A stretch of DNA of 40,781 nucleotides from a virus. The DNA lies in IMG/VR virus record IMGVR_UViG_3300044765_000155, positions 1 through 40,781 of that record; one strand, given 5' to 3'. How positions within the stretch are numbered: the stretch's first letter is position 1; each line of letters starts with the position of its first letter. A model generated the notes under the pieces. That model searched no databases. It saw nothing but the letters and a program-made list of their open reading frames with translations, and was not told where the DNA came from. Below are positions 30,335 through 38,664 of the stretch, one piece after another. A program made the translations under genes and the position numbers.

Positions 30335-31219
30335 TCAGTAGGTGTACAGCCAGCGGTCCACGAAGGTGCCGCTGAAGTTGTACCCCGGAGCCGGGCTCGC
30401 CTTGATGACGAGCTTCTGACCGGCGGTGAGGACGATGTTGTTGGAAACGACCGCACCCGTGTCCTGTCGGGTGTAGACGACGCCGGTCTGCGCGGCGTAG
30501 GTGATGGTGTGGGTGGCCGTGTCGTACGCCAGAGCGTTCGGGGTCACGGTCACGATGCCGGCGGACAGGATGGAGTCCACCTCGGCCGGGCTGGGGAGGC
30601 GAGGGGCCACACCGTCCGAACCGTAGAGGATCGTCTCGAGGTCGGCCAGAGCCGTCGGGTCGACGTCCGGGTCGGTCGAGTCGATCTTGATGATCGCCGT
30701 GGGCTTGTAGCCCGGCAGCGTCTCGACGGGGGTCGAGGAGAGCGTCCACGAGAACTGCACCGGAGCCGGCGAGTCGTTGACCGTGGAGTAGGCCTTCTCC
30801 GAGGGGCTGGCCTGCAGGCCGTAGGCCAGGTGCAGGATGTAGCCGAGGTCCTCGTCGAGGGCGTTGCCCTTCTTGGTCCGCCACGAGAAGCCGAAGACCG
30901 GACGCGACTGCATCCCGATCTGCATGCCACCCGCGGTCTTGCGGACACCGTCGTAGGTGAGGAAGCCGTCGGGCGCCGTGAAGCACTCGATGGTCGCGCC
31001 GAACTCCTCGGCAGAGAAGAGGTTGAGGTACGGGATGTTGTCCGCGTACTGCTTGTTGGACTCGGCGCCGCTGGGCGACTCCGTGACCGTGATGAGGCCG
31101 TTCCAGGCCTCACCGTCGTTGTAGACACCGTTGGTCTGGTGGTACAGGACACCGTGATCGGCACCGGTCTCGAAGAACCGCTCCGCCAGGCCGTCCCACA
31201 CGAGGGCTCCTTCAGCCAT
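30335..31219 (-). CDS. Major tail tube protein
   Basis: The 294-residue protein begins MAEGALVWDGLAERFFETGA and carries the WNGLITVTESPSGAES and DLGYILHLAYGLQASPSEKAYS stretches that characterise siphovirus tail tube proteins, then RLPSPAEV. Its last 60 residues form a separate beta-rich domain with GVVYTRQDTGA and SPAPGYNFSG that is related to the C-terminus of the major capsid protein. GAAGGGAAG lies before the ATG. It should form the tail tube, with the extra domain probably on the outside. Confidence 0.85.
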   Translation of the reverse strand: MAEGALVWDGLAERFFETGADHGVLYHQTNGVYNDGEAWNGLITVTESPSGAESNKQYADNIPYLNLFSAEEFGATIECFTAPDGFLTYDGVRKTAGGMQIGMQSRPVFGFSWRTKKGNALDEDLGYILHLAYGLQASPSEKAYSTVNDSPAPVQFSWTLSSTPVETLPGYKPTAIIKIDSTDPDVDPTALADLETILYGSDGVAPRLPSPAEVDSILSAGIVTVTPNALAYDTATHTITYAAQTGVVYTRQDTGAVVSNNIVLTAGQKLVIKASPAPGYNFSGTFVDRWLYTY

Positions 31220-31231
31220 GTTACTTCCCTT

Positions 31232-31534
31232 CTAGAAGTACAGTGTGTAGATCCAGTGATTGAGTCCATCGACTACGAAGAATCGATTGAACTTTGAGTG
31301 TGGAAGAGACTCCACCTGGTCCGGAATGAGACTATCCGGGTCCCGGTCCATCACAGTCACGTCGTAACGCTTCCAGGTCAGGTAACGGGTGTTGTCAGCA
31401 CGAGCGTCGTAGGAGTCACTCCGCTGATACAGGATGCACGGGTACTGCAAGACCGAAGGGGGCTGGAAATATACCTTCGCAGGTCCTTCCACCCCCTCCA
31501 GCAGTTCTTGCAGCTCAGCCTGGGATCGGGCCAT
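31232..31534 (-). CDS. Tail terminator protein
   Basis: The 100-residue protein has an early AELQELLEGVEG helix, KVYFQPPSVLQYPCILYQRS, RYLTWKRYDVTVMDRDPDS, LPHSKFNRFFVVDGLNHWIY and a YTLYF end. This series is a familiar phage tail terminator/tail completion pattern. It lies between head closure and tail tube genes, as expected. It overlaps the upstream gene by 20 bases. The role would be capping the tail tube and joining it to the head connector. Confidence 0.85.
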   Translation of the reverse strand: MARSQAELQELLEGVEGPAKVYFQPPSVLQYPCILYQRSDSYDARADNTRYLTWKRYDVTVMDRDPDSLIPDQVESLPHSKFNRFFVVDGLNHWIYTLYF

Positions 31535-31829
31535 GGTACTCCTCTCCGATGTAGATCACGATCTCGGGATACTGGACGACAACATTGCGTGTCGTCCAGC
31601 GCTTGCCCCGATAAGTGACATACCGGATGTCGAAGTTGTCCGTTTCCCTGCGGAGGACCGAGATGCTGGTCGTCGTCGAATACAGTGGGAGCACTCGATC
31701 GGACGTTTCCAACACCTCGGTCCTCTGCTGGACCGTACCGAGCACATCCAACTCGGTGATGGTCTCCTCCCAGATGCCAGGCTTGATCTCCGTCTGCTGA
31801 GCAACGCCCAGCTTACCGGAGTATCGCAT
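31515..31829 (-). CDS. Head closure protein
   Basis: The 104-residue protein begins MRYSGKLGVAQQTEIKPGIW and has ETITELDVLGTV, ISVLRRETDNFDIRYVTYRG and KRWTTRNVVVQYPEIVIYIG. This is the usual head closure (Hc1/gp16-like) pattern in actinobacterial siphophages. It follows the capsid gene and precedes the tail terminator. It would seal the portal and adaptor channel. Confidence 0.85.
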   Translation of the reverse strand: MRYSGKLGVAQQTEIKPGIWEETITELDVLGTVQQRTEVLETSDRVLPLYSTTTSISVLRRETDNFDIRYVTYRGKRWTTRNVVVQYPEIVIYIGEEYHGPIPG

Positions 31830-31844
31830 ACTGGCTTCTCAGGA

Positions 31845-33902
31845 TCAGGCCTGGTACTCGAACGTCCAGGTGTCGTGCTCGTCCAGGTTGTCCGCGAAGT
31901 AGTAACCCGCGGCCGGACGGGCCTCGATCTCGACGATCGGGAGGACGGTGTCGTCCAGGGTGATGGTGGAGCCGTCGGCGACGAGCGTGTTGGTGTCGGT
32001 ACGGTAGTAGTCGACACCGGCGTCCGTCGGGATGGTGACCACGTTGTTGGCGAAGGCCGGCTGAGCCGGAGTGGCCAGCGTGCTGGTCGAGGCGACCGAC
32101 TTGAAGACCTGCGCGGCGTAGGGCAGCGTGAGCGCACCCGACAGGTAGGTCTCCATCAGGTACTTGTACTGGTTGAAGTCGATGTCGAAGTCGTCGAAGA
32201 GGGTGACCTCACCGCCGGCGTCAGTACCGAAGTTGTAGTCGCGGAGGTCGAGGACGACCGCCAGGACGTCGGCCGGCATGAGCTCGGACGGGACACGCTC
32301 GATGCGCGAGACGTCCATGTCCGCCGCGACCTCGGAGAGGTTCCGGTAGACGCGCTTGCCGAAGTTGTCGCGGATGGTGAGCAGCTTGGTGGCCACCCGG
32401 TACGAGACGAAGGCCGTCTTGTCGCCGGAGCCCCGGTAGAACTCGCCGGCCTCGGTGACCGCGTCCAGCAGGCGGTTCCAGTCGTCGGTGCCGGGGGTGG
32501 CCGGCATCGGGACGTCGAACGTGCCCGTGTAGAGGTCGTTGTCGTTGACGATGGCACGGATGCCGTCGCCCGAGGTGGAGTTGGCGCCCGGGTCCTTGAT
32601 CTTGTCCGGGTTCAGCTCGCCGTTGATCATCGTCGGACGACCGTCGCCGAAGAGGGCCGCACGGGCGAGCTCCTCGTCCAGCTTGCCGCGCATCTCGACC
32701 TTGAGCCACGCGACGACGTTGAAGTCCTTGATGTTGATGATGTCCTCGCGGTCCAGCTTCTGCTTCTTGTAGATCCAGGTCGGACCCGTGGACCGCTTGA
32801 AGACCGGGAAGACCTCCTCGACCTTCTGGTTGCCCTTGATGTAACCGCGGGCGCGGGCCTCGTCGGCGGTGATGTCCGCGTAGGAGGTCTTGACCCGGGC
32901 GAACGGGCTGTGGCTGGTGCCGTTGAGGAAGGTCTTCACCCACTCCTGGCGCCGGTCGATGAACTTCGGGGTGTTCATCAGGGCCTGGGCGTCGGGGAAG
33001 AGGGTCTCGATGTTCTCGACACCGTAGGTGTCGGCGTGCATGAGCTCCTTGCCCTGGTCGCTGCGGACGAACGCTCGGAGCGACGGGACACCGGTGCCAC
33101 CCTCGGGAGCGGAACCCATGGCCGCGGTGAGGACGGACTTCATGTCGTCGTGCTTGAGCTCGGGCTTGGTGCTGACGGCGGTGTTGCCGTCCTGGGTGCG
33201 GTCGAAGACGTTGCGAGGCATCTTGGTTCCCTTCTTGGAGGAATCGAGGTTGTCGTGCTGAATCGAGTCCTCGGTGAGGGCCTCGGTGACTGCTTCCTTG
33301 ACGATGTCGTCAATGACAGCGTTGACAGCGGTCTGCTGCTCTTCGGTGAGGGTGTCCAGAACATCGGACACGGTCTTGTCGCCCTCGTCGGGCTTCGGGT
33401 CCTGCTGCGGCTCGGGAGTCGGCGCAGGCTCCGGGGGAGCAGCGGGCGCCTTGGTGTCGTCGTGGACGAGCTCGCCACCCACGATGAGCAGGTCCTCGGC
33501 GTCGATGCCGGTGTGCATCAGGACGTTCTGGATCTGGGCGCCGGGGTTGGCCCCCGCCAGAACCAGGGAGACCTCCTGGATGACGCCGTCGTGGACCAGG
33601 TAGCCCTGCTCCTCGAGGTCCTTGGCCCAGACGGAGAACTTGTCGAGGTCACCGTTCTGCACCATGAGGTTGGCGTTCTGACCAGCGCCGGTCTTGTTGA
33701 CGTAGGCGTCACCCCAGATGCCGTCGTCCTTGGCCGTGAGGATCACGTGACCCAGGACCTGGTTGACGTCGCTGTGGTTGTGCTGATAGACGAGCGGGAC
33801 CTTCATCCCGTCCTGGTGAGCGAATGCGCCGGGAGCGATGGTTCGACCATCGGCGCACTTCAGGTTCGCCTTGGTGACGTAACCACTGAAGTTCGGTTCC
33901 AT
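31845..33902 (-). CDS. Prohead protease - scaffold - major capsid fusion
   Basis: One 685-residue chain with three parts. (1) Residues 1-145: HK97-type prohead protease, with VYQHNHSD (39-45, catalytic His) and KFSVWAKD (88-95, catalytic Ser). (2) About 150-225: a Pro/Glu/Gln-rich linker and helical delta/scaffold region. (3) From about M228 (MPRNVFDR): HK97-fold major capsid protein with LRAFVRSDQGKELMHADTYG and NDNDLYTGTFDVPMPATPG. A separate C-terminal domain of about 55 residues (from about 630) with VDYYRTDTN and RPAAGYYF ending WTFEYQA matches the tail tube C-terminus. GAAGGGAACCAAG lies directly before M228 (33221), so the capsid part can probably also be made alone from an internal start. 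Confidence 0.9.
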   Translation of the reverse strand: MEPNFSGYVTKANLKCADGRTIAPGAFAHQDGMKVPLVYQHNHSDVNQVLGHVILTAKDDGIWGDAYVNKTGAGQNANLMVQNGDLDKFSVWAKDLEEQGYLVHDGVIQEVSLVLAGANPGAQIQNVLMHTGIDAEDLLIVGGELVHDDTKAPAAPPEPAPTPEPQQDPKPDEGDKTVSDVLDTLTEEQQTAVNAVIDDIVKEAVTEALTEDSIQHDNLDSSKKGTKMPRNVFDRTQDGNTAVSTKPELKHDDMKSVLTAAMGSAPEGGTGVPSLRAFVRSDQGKELMHADTYGVENIETLFPDAQALMNTPKFIDRRQEWVKTFLNGTSHSPFARVKTSYADITADEARARGYIKGNQKVEEVFPVFKRSTGPTWIYKKQKLDREDIINIKDFNVVAWLKVEMRGKLDEELARAALFGDGRPTMINGELNPDKIKDPGANSTSGDGIRAIVNDNDLYTGTFDVPMPATPGTDDWNRLLDAVTEAGEFYRGSGDKTAFVSYRVATKLLTIRDNFGKRVYRNLSEVAADMDVSRIERVPSELMPADVLAVVLDLRDYNFGTDAGGEVTLFDDFDIDFNQYKYLMETYLSGALTLPYAAQVFKSVASTSTLATPAQPAFANNVVTIPTDAGVDYYRTDTNTLVADGSTITLDDTVLPIVEIEARPAAGYYFADNLDEHDTWTFEYQA

Positions 33903-33926
33903 TTTGACCTTCCTTTGGTCGAATCG

Positions 33927-34355
33927 TTACTTAACGGCGCTCTTCGCCGCCGAGACGATCGGACCGCTGATGTAAGCGGCCGCCACCCCTGCTGCGATCT
34001 TGGCGAGCTCCTGGTTGACGGTGTTCTTGAGTGCCTTCTTCGTGGCGTCGGCAACCCAGTTCTTGTTCTGAGCATTGAGTGCCTCGACCTTTTTGATGGC
34101 GTCTGCCCGAGCATTCATGAACTTGAGGTCAGCATCGCTGAGAGCCTTGGCCCCGTGATGCTTGACGTCCTGCTGGAGTCGTTCGTAGCGCTGCTGCGAT
34201 GACTCGCCCGAGACGGGCTTGCTGAGCTCCGGCTTTCCGGCCTTGGCGGCTGCCTGACCGACTCCGTTCCGAATGCCCCACTTCATGCCCTTGACTCCGT
34301 GCTGCAGAGCGTCGTTCTGCTCCACGGTGCGAGAGGCCAGGTAATCCTTCGCCAT
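33927..34355 (-). CDS. Virion-associated protein with HGVKGMKWG motif, 142 residues
   Basis: The protein begins MAKDYLASRTVEQNDALQHG and then VKGMKWGIRNGVG, the HGxKGMKWG motif seen in many phage minor head or virion proteins of Gram-positive hosts. The middle is helical with basic and acidic alternation. The C-terminus has an Ala-rich hydrophobic stretch (AAGVAAAYISGPIVSAAKSA). It is located between portal and capsid genes, so a minor capsid or scaffold-related role is likely. GAGAGGAGG precedes the ATG. Confidence 0.72.
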   Translation of the reverse strand: MAKDYLASRTVEQNDALQHGVKGMKWGIRNGVGQAAAKAGKPELSKPVSGESSQQRYERLQQDVKHHGAKALSDADLKFMNARADAIKKVEALNAQNKNWVADATKKALKNTVNQELAKIAAGVAAAYISGPIVSAAKSAVK

Positions 34356-34358
34356 CAG

Positions 34359-34808
34359 TTAACCTCCTCTCGCCTTGGCGATGGCTTCCTTGAGCTGGAC
34401 GACCGTCCGACGGATCGCAGTCCTGAGTTCATCCACCGACATGCTCTCGTAAGAGCCGCCCGACGAACCTCCCCCAGTTCCGCTAGCCTTCTTGTGGGCC
34501 GCCTTGATCTTCTCACGGTGCTTCTTGTAGTAGTCCTTGTTCTGCTGAGCCTGCTTGAGCTTGTCCGCAGCAGTCTTCGGCTTGTCCTTCTTCGAAGCGT
34601 GAGAAGATGCGATCTTCTTGTTGAGAAGCTCGTGAAGCCGTGCCAACTTGGCCTGGATCTGAGCTACTTTCTGTTGCGCCGCCGCATCGGGCTGCCTGTG
34701 ATGCTGCTGGGGCGGTGGATGAGCCTGGCCTTTGCGTCGACCCTTCAGATGCTTGTGATCCTCATAGTATTGATGAGCTTTCACCGGGTCGTAGTTCGGG
34801 TCAGGCAT
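34359..34808 (-). CDS. Virion morphogenesis-type protein with YDPVKAHQYY motif, 149 residues
   Basis: I use the ATG at 34808, which overlaps the portal stop; a second in-frame ATG lies at 34817. Residues 3-16 (DPNYDPVKAHQYYE) match a motif often found in phage head-associated proteins together with HGxKGMKWG proteins. After a basic stretch (HLKGRRKGQAHPPPQQHH) comes a long helical, Lys/Gln-rich region and a Ser/Gly hinge before a helical end. It may be scaffold-like or a minor head protein; no enzyme motif is seen. Confidence 0.68.
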   Translation of the reverse strand: MPDPNYDPVKAHQYYEDHKHLKGRRKGQAHPPPQQHHRQPDAAAQQKVAQIQAKLARLHELLNKKIASSHASKKDKPKTAADKLKQAQQNKDYYKKHREKIKAAHKKASGTGGGSSGGSYESMSVDELRTAIRRTVVQLKEAIAKARGG

Positions 34809-36138
34809 TGCTCGCATCCAGTTGCTTCAGCGTCTCGTCGAGCATGCTGTTCACCTGGTCCAGCGGGTCGTTGCCGTCAGCCGCAGCAGGATCCGCGGGC
34901 GCGCCCGAGGGAAGGCCCTGGTCCTGGTTCGGCATGTTCGGGTTCTTGAGCTGGTTGGCGGCAGGATCCTTCGAAGGCCGGTAGCCGATCTTGGGTCGGA
35001 ACTCGTTGGTCGTGACGACCGCGTTCCGGATCAGCTTGTCAGCCACCTCGGCCAGCTCACTGATCGGGATCAGCTTCAGCGGGTCGCGGTAGATCTCGAC
35101 GGAGTGGCCCTGCGTGCGAGCCGTCTTGGTGAGGAACTTCCGCTTCATCTCGAGGGCGAACGCGTTGGCGATCGGCTCGATGGTGCGGTCGTAGTAGTTG
35201 TTGATCGTGTCCCGGTTCGCCGTGCCGTTCATGATCTCCAGCGTGAGCCCAAGATCGGCGAAGATCTGCTCCTTGAGGTCCTTGATCTCGTCGGGGAGGG
35301 TGCTGGTGATCGAACGGTTGAGCTGGATGACCTTCTCGGACACATCGATGTAGCCGATGCCGAGCTCGTCCTTCATGAGCTGCTCACGAAGGTCCTGACG
35401 TCGCTTCTCGGCCTGAGCCTTCCGCGATTCACCCCTCACTGCATAGGGCAGCTGGAAGATGATGTCGAGCTTCTTGTTGGACTGCATCTCGTCGATGTCA
35501 TCCAACTGCGCCAACTTCTGCTTCAACCGCTGGAGGGTCCCGTTCGGCTCGTTCATCACGTTGTAGAACGGATTCTCGATGATGGCGACCTGGGCCTTCG
35601 GCAGAGTGATCTGCTTCGTGATGCCGCCGTTGACCGGGTTGCCCTCGTCGTCGAACTCGCGGTCGTCGTAGACTTCCACGATCACGGATCGGGGCTTCCA
35701 TCCCACGATTCGAGCAGCCCGCATCGACTTGATGTCGTAGCTGGTCGTCACGGACGGGTCCAGGTCTGCATCGGTCGGGACGATCGCCACAACGCCCTCT
35801 TCGAACATCGTCAGGCAGGCATCCTGGAACAGAGCCTGGGCCGTCTGGTCGACATTCGCATCGAGAGTGATGCAGTTGTTGAAGTTGTCCTTCTTGATCT
35901 CGATGGCAACATCGTTATCGTCGAGAATGGCATGGTAGAACTGAACCGTGCTGAAGTCGACGCTGAGACGCGTATAGATCGACGCTACGATCGACCGGTC
36001 GTTGAAATATCGAGCGCTGTTGGTGCGCTGCTGGCGGTACGTTGCCGTCTGGCCCCCGGAGTAGAATCCTCCGGTCTCCTTAGGCGGGTTCTTGAAGACG
36101 TTCCAGCCATGCTTCAACTGCCGCACAACTCGTCCCAT
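34801..36138 (-). CDS. Portal protein (HK97-like)
   Basis: The 445-residue protein lies right after the large terminase gene. It begins MGRVVRQLKHGWNVFKNPPK, and has the wing and clip features of Phage_portal proteins: IVASIYTRLSVDFSTVQFYH, KPRSVIVEVYDDREFDDEG, ITLPKAQVAIIENPFYNV, and EQIFADLGLTLEIMNGTAN near the channel helix. The C-terminus is Pro/Ala/Asp-rich. GGAGGTGAAAG precedes the ATG. It forms the 12-mer DNA entry vertex. Confidence 0.92.
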   Translation of the reverse strand: MGRVVRQLKHGWNVFKNPPKETGGFYSGGQTATYRQQRTNSARYFNDRSIVASIYTRLSVDFSTVQFYHAILDDNDVAIEIKKDNFNNCITLDANVDQTAQALFQDACLTMFEEGVVAIVPTDADLDPSVTTSYDIKSMRAARIVGWKPRSVIVEVYDDREFDDEGNPVNGGITKQITLPKAQVAIIENPFYNVMNEPNGTLQRLKQKLAQLDDIDEMQSNKKLDIIFQLPYAVRGESRKAQAEKRRQDLREQLMKDELGIGYIDVSEKVIQLNRSITSTLPDEIKDLKEQIFADLGLTLEIMNGTANRDTINNYYDRTIEPIANAFALEMKRKFLTKTARTQGHSVEIYRDPLKLIPISELAEVADKLIRNAVVTTNEFRPKIGYRPSKDPAANQLKNPNMPNQDQGLPSGAPADPAAADGNDPLDQVNSMLDETLKQLDASNA

Positions 36139-36148
36139 CTTTCACCTC

Positions 36149-37894
36149 CTAGTCGAACTCTTCCGGGTGGGCCTTGTATGCCACATGGGCATCCATCCAG
36201 GCCGACACGTTGTCGATCTTCTCGTCATTGCGACGCTTCACGAGCTTCCGGTTTCCATTGGTGTCTTCCCAAGTAACAGCGTTACCGAGAGTGAACTGCA
36301 TGATCTTCTCGTCGAAAATCATGCGTCGAGCGCTGGTGAGGATCTTCATCTCACCCAGCGGAACAGACTCGGTGCGGGCTCCCTGGATGACCTTTTCCAG
36401 CCCATGGGGACCCCAGTCTGTGATGTAGCGGTTGATGAAGGTCTCGGAGTTGTACACGTCATAGCCGGCGCACCGGATGTCGTACTCCATCGCTTCCCAG
36501 TGGGCACTCACGTCGTCATAGACGTCGTTCATGTCCAGGATGCTTCCCTCCATGATGATCAGCGATCCTTCGTCGATGAACTCCTGGTACTTGACACGCT
36601 TGGCGCCAGGCAAGAGGTCGAGGGTACGACGAGTGATGTAACTGCGGGTCTTCAGCCCGAACCGCTCATAGGGAAGAGGGAACAGGAACGTGAAGGCACA
36701 GAAGTCATCGCCTCGAGAGAGGTCGATGCCGAGCGAGCAGGGCATGCCCTTGAAGCGGTCAGGCCGGCACGGCTCGTGGGTAACGATGGTCTCCTCGTAG
36801 GTGAAGTAGTATGTGTAGCCCTCCATGGGAAGGCCGAACCGCTTCGCGAGGATCTCGTTCCGGTAAGCCGGGAACTGCTCGGCACGCAAGACATCTGCGT
36901 GGTAGACATCGTAGGAGACAGTGAGACCGATGTTGGGGTTAGCCTTCGGCCACATCTCCGGCTTTCCGACTTCGGAAATATCGTCAAGCTTGTAGTGGAA
37001 GATCGAGACATTCCACTGCTCGAGGTCTCCTTTGAGGGTTGCCTTGAGCTCCATCTTGATCGTGTCGCCGACACCGTTACGAACGGTCCCCTCTGAAGAG
37101 ATGGCGACGAGGATCGGGTCCTCAAACTTCCGAGCGCCCTGCATGAGCGCAGTGATGACATCCTCACGAGTGTCACCGGACAGCCACTCATCCACCGAGT
37201 TGTACTTGGTCCTCAGACCCTGCAGCTTGTCGATGGACATGGGGCGAATCTCGATGATGGAGTTGGTGAGGAAGTTTTCGATGCCCTTCTTGGTCGAAGC
37301 CAACTTCTGCCGACCGGACTTGGCTCCGGTGGTGTTATTCAACGACCCTTCGGTGAGGAACTTGAAGAGGGGTCCCTTAGCGCGAGTGATGGCAGTCTTG
37401 ATCGGGTCGAGGACCTCTTCAGCCTGCTTCATCGTCGGGGCCACAGTGATCTGACGCGTCGTCGAGGTGTCGACCGTGAGGAAGTACGCCTGCAAGAACG
37501 CAACGTACATCGACTTGGCCGACCCTCGAGCGACGATCAGGTACTGCATGTCACGGAGGCGCTTCTTCACCATTCGCTTGACGAAGCGGTTGGCCTCCTT
37601 GTCCCAGACTTCCCGCTCGACGAAGATGAACCAACTCAACAGCTGCTCTGCCCACAACTTGAACGAGTCAAGCATGTGAACGTCGCCGCCATCAGTTGTA
37701 GTCAGCTCTTCTTCGACGAACTCGATGAACCCATCGATGGCCTTGTCGTCGTAGTAGACGTGAGGGTTGGCGATGAGTTGATCGATCCGGTTCATCTCCA
37801 GGGAGATCTCTTCACAAACAGGAATCTCCCTGGAGAGAACCTTCTGACGGAATTCGCCGTAGTAGGTCGGGACCGCCGTGTTGCTAAGAACCAC
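36149..37894 (-). CDS. Terminase large subunit
   Basis: The 581-residue protein has an atypical Walker A (VARGSAKS, 121-128), Walker B VDEW (234-237) and a nuclease acidic centre in GIDLSRGDDF (389-398), followed by a late NDEKIDNVSAWMDAH, the usual last metal ligand. It fits the HK97/TerL large family. The start is GTG at 37894 with only a weak GGA site; no better start is seen. It cuts and drives DNA into the head with the small subunit at 40324-40662 and the HNH protein. Confidence 0.93.
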   Translation of the reverse strand: MVLSNTAVPTYYGEFRQKVLSREIPVCEEISLEMNRIDQLIANPHVYYDDKAIDGFIEFVEEELTTTDGGDVHMLDSFKLWAEQLLSWFIFVEREVWDKEANRFVKRMVKKRLRDMQYLIVARGSAKSMYVAFLQAYFLTVDTSTTRQITVAPTMKQAEEVLDPIKTAITRAKGPLFKFLTEGSLNNTTGAKSGRQKLASTKKGIENFLTNSIIEIRPMSIDKLQGLRTKYNSVDEWLSGDTREDVITALMQGARKFEDPILVAISSEGTVRNGVGDTIKMELKATLKGDLEQWNVSIFHYKLDDISEVGKPEMWPKANPNIGLTVSYDVYHADVLRAEQFPAYRNEILAKRFGLPMEGYTYYFTYEETIVTHEPCRPDRFKGMPCSLGIDLSRGDDFCAFTFLFPLPYERFGLKTRSYITRRTLDLLPGAKRVKYQEFIDEGSLIIMEGSILDMNDVYDDVSAHWEAMEYDIRCAGYDVYNSETFINRYITDWGPHGLEKVIQGARTESVPLGEMKILTSARRMIFDEKIMQFTLGNAVTWEDTNGNRKLVKRRNDEKIDNVSAWMDAHVAYKAHPEEFD

Positions 37895-37897
37895 GGA

Positions 37898-38233
37898 TCA
37901 TCCGTAGTCGACGACGACGTTGATACGGTACGTGAGCTCTTCGATCTGACGCTCCATGGCTTGGAGCACGAACCCGGTACCGGGAGGGTCAAACACGAGC
38001 TTCACCTTGAGGTAGACGAACGTCTTGACCGAGTTGAGCCGAGGGTCGTCGGTGAACTGGTCCCAGGTCTCCTGATCGCCCGTGATCTCGAAGCCAGCGA
38101 GCGGACCAACGCCGAGTTGGGTCAGCGTGGCCAGCGCGTTGTTGATGTTGATGATCACGTCGTTGTCGAAAGACGTGTCTTCCGGCATCAGCCCGAGCTG
38201 GTGCTTGGTGTCGTTGAGGATGCTACTGCTCAT
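37898..38233 (-). CDS. Head-tail adaptor protein (gp6-like)
   Basis: The 111-residue protein has the adaptor pattern: MSSSILNDTKHQLGLMPEDT, DNDVIININNALATLTQLGV, DDPRLNSVKTFVYLKVKLVF, DPPGTGFVLQAMERQIEELT. Gly/Phe-rich loops and all-helical layout match HK97 gp6/SPP1 gp15-like adaptors. GGAAGGAGG precedes the ATG. It lies upstream of the terminase, not after the capsid gene as is usual, which is an unusual position but common in some actinobacterial phages. Confidence 0.82.
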   Translation of the reverse strand: MSSSILNDTKHQLGLMPEDTSFDNDVIININNALATLTQLGVGPLAGFEITGDQETWDQFTDDPRLNSVKTFVYLKVKLVFDPPGTGFVLQAMERQIEELTYRINVVVDYG

Positions 38234-38258
38234 GTCATTCTCCTCCTTCCATTTTGAA

Positions 38259-38663
38259 CTAAGTTGAATTGTTGTCTTCAGGCCGCGTCTTGTGGCCGGG
38301 CCGGATCTCCAGATACAGCTCGGCTACTGCCTGATCCATGACCGCACTGTGTTTCAGATGATCATCGAAGTCCTTGCGAAGGTCCTTCATGCTGACCACC
38401 AGAAACTCGGTCATCTCAGTTTGGTACTTGACGTGGTCATTGAGATTCGGATTGGGATCCGACATCCCGCCATTGGTGGAAACCTCGTGAGCAGCTTGAG
38501 CGCTGTTCAGCTTCGCCTCTGCACTGTTGGCTTTCGCTTCATCCGAGTTGTGCTTGGCCGAGCGAGCCCAGAAGGCTGCGAGAGTTGCCGGGATGATGGC
38601 GATTGCCCCGAGAACAACCGAGGTCAGAGAGTCGAAGCGCGCATCAGAGATGAGCGCCAGCAT
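38259..38663 (-). CDS. Membrane protein with coiled coil, possible second holin or antiholin
   Basis: The 134-residue protein has one membrane helix near the start (SVVLGAIAIIPATLAAFWA, about 15-33), then a helical, Asn/Ala-rich heptad region (SDEAKANSAEAKLNSAQAAH) and a charged tail. Its gene begins one base after the stop of the endolysin, a position typical of holin-type lysis proteins; one-helix-plus-coil proteins of this kind are often labelled holins in actinobacterial phages. The r1t-type holin at 19650 could act with it. The assignment is from topology and position. Confidence 0.6.
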   Translation of the reverse strand: MLALISDARFDSLTSVVLGAIAIIPATLAAFWARSAKHNSDEAKANSAEAKLNSAQAAHEVSTNGGMSDPNPNLNDHVKYQTEMTEFLVVSMKDLRKDFDDHLKHSAVMDQAVAELYLEIRPGHKTRPEDNNST

Positions 38664-38664
38664 G

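Larger units (their letters stand above)
2260..36985 (-). repeat. Dispersed strand-specific word (G/C)ATATT(T/C)
   Basis: By eye I count about 44 copies of ATATT on the minus (coding) strand and none on the plus strand. They fall in all three codon frames (Tyr-Phe as TAT TTC, Asp-Ile as GAT ATT, Ile-Phe as ATA TTC) and also between genes, for example in two ribosome-site regions (6032, 16152). Copies are dense at 9-22 kb and nearly absent from the tape measure and capsid genes. See the matching finding. Confidence 0.7.

Noticed and set aside
31434-34202. Long plus-strand open frame opposite the capsid fusion gene
   Set aside because: It is a mirror of high-GC codon use on the minus strand, has low-complexity Val/Asp/Leu content, and has no ribosome site; the opposite strand holds a clear capsid gene.
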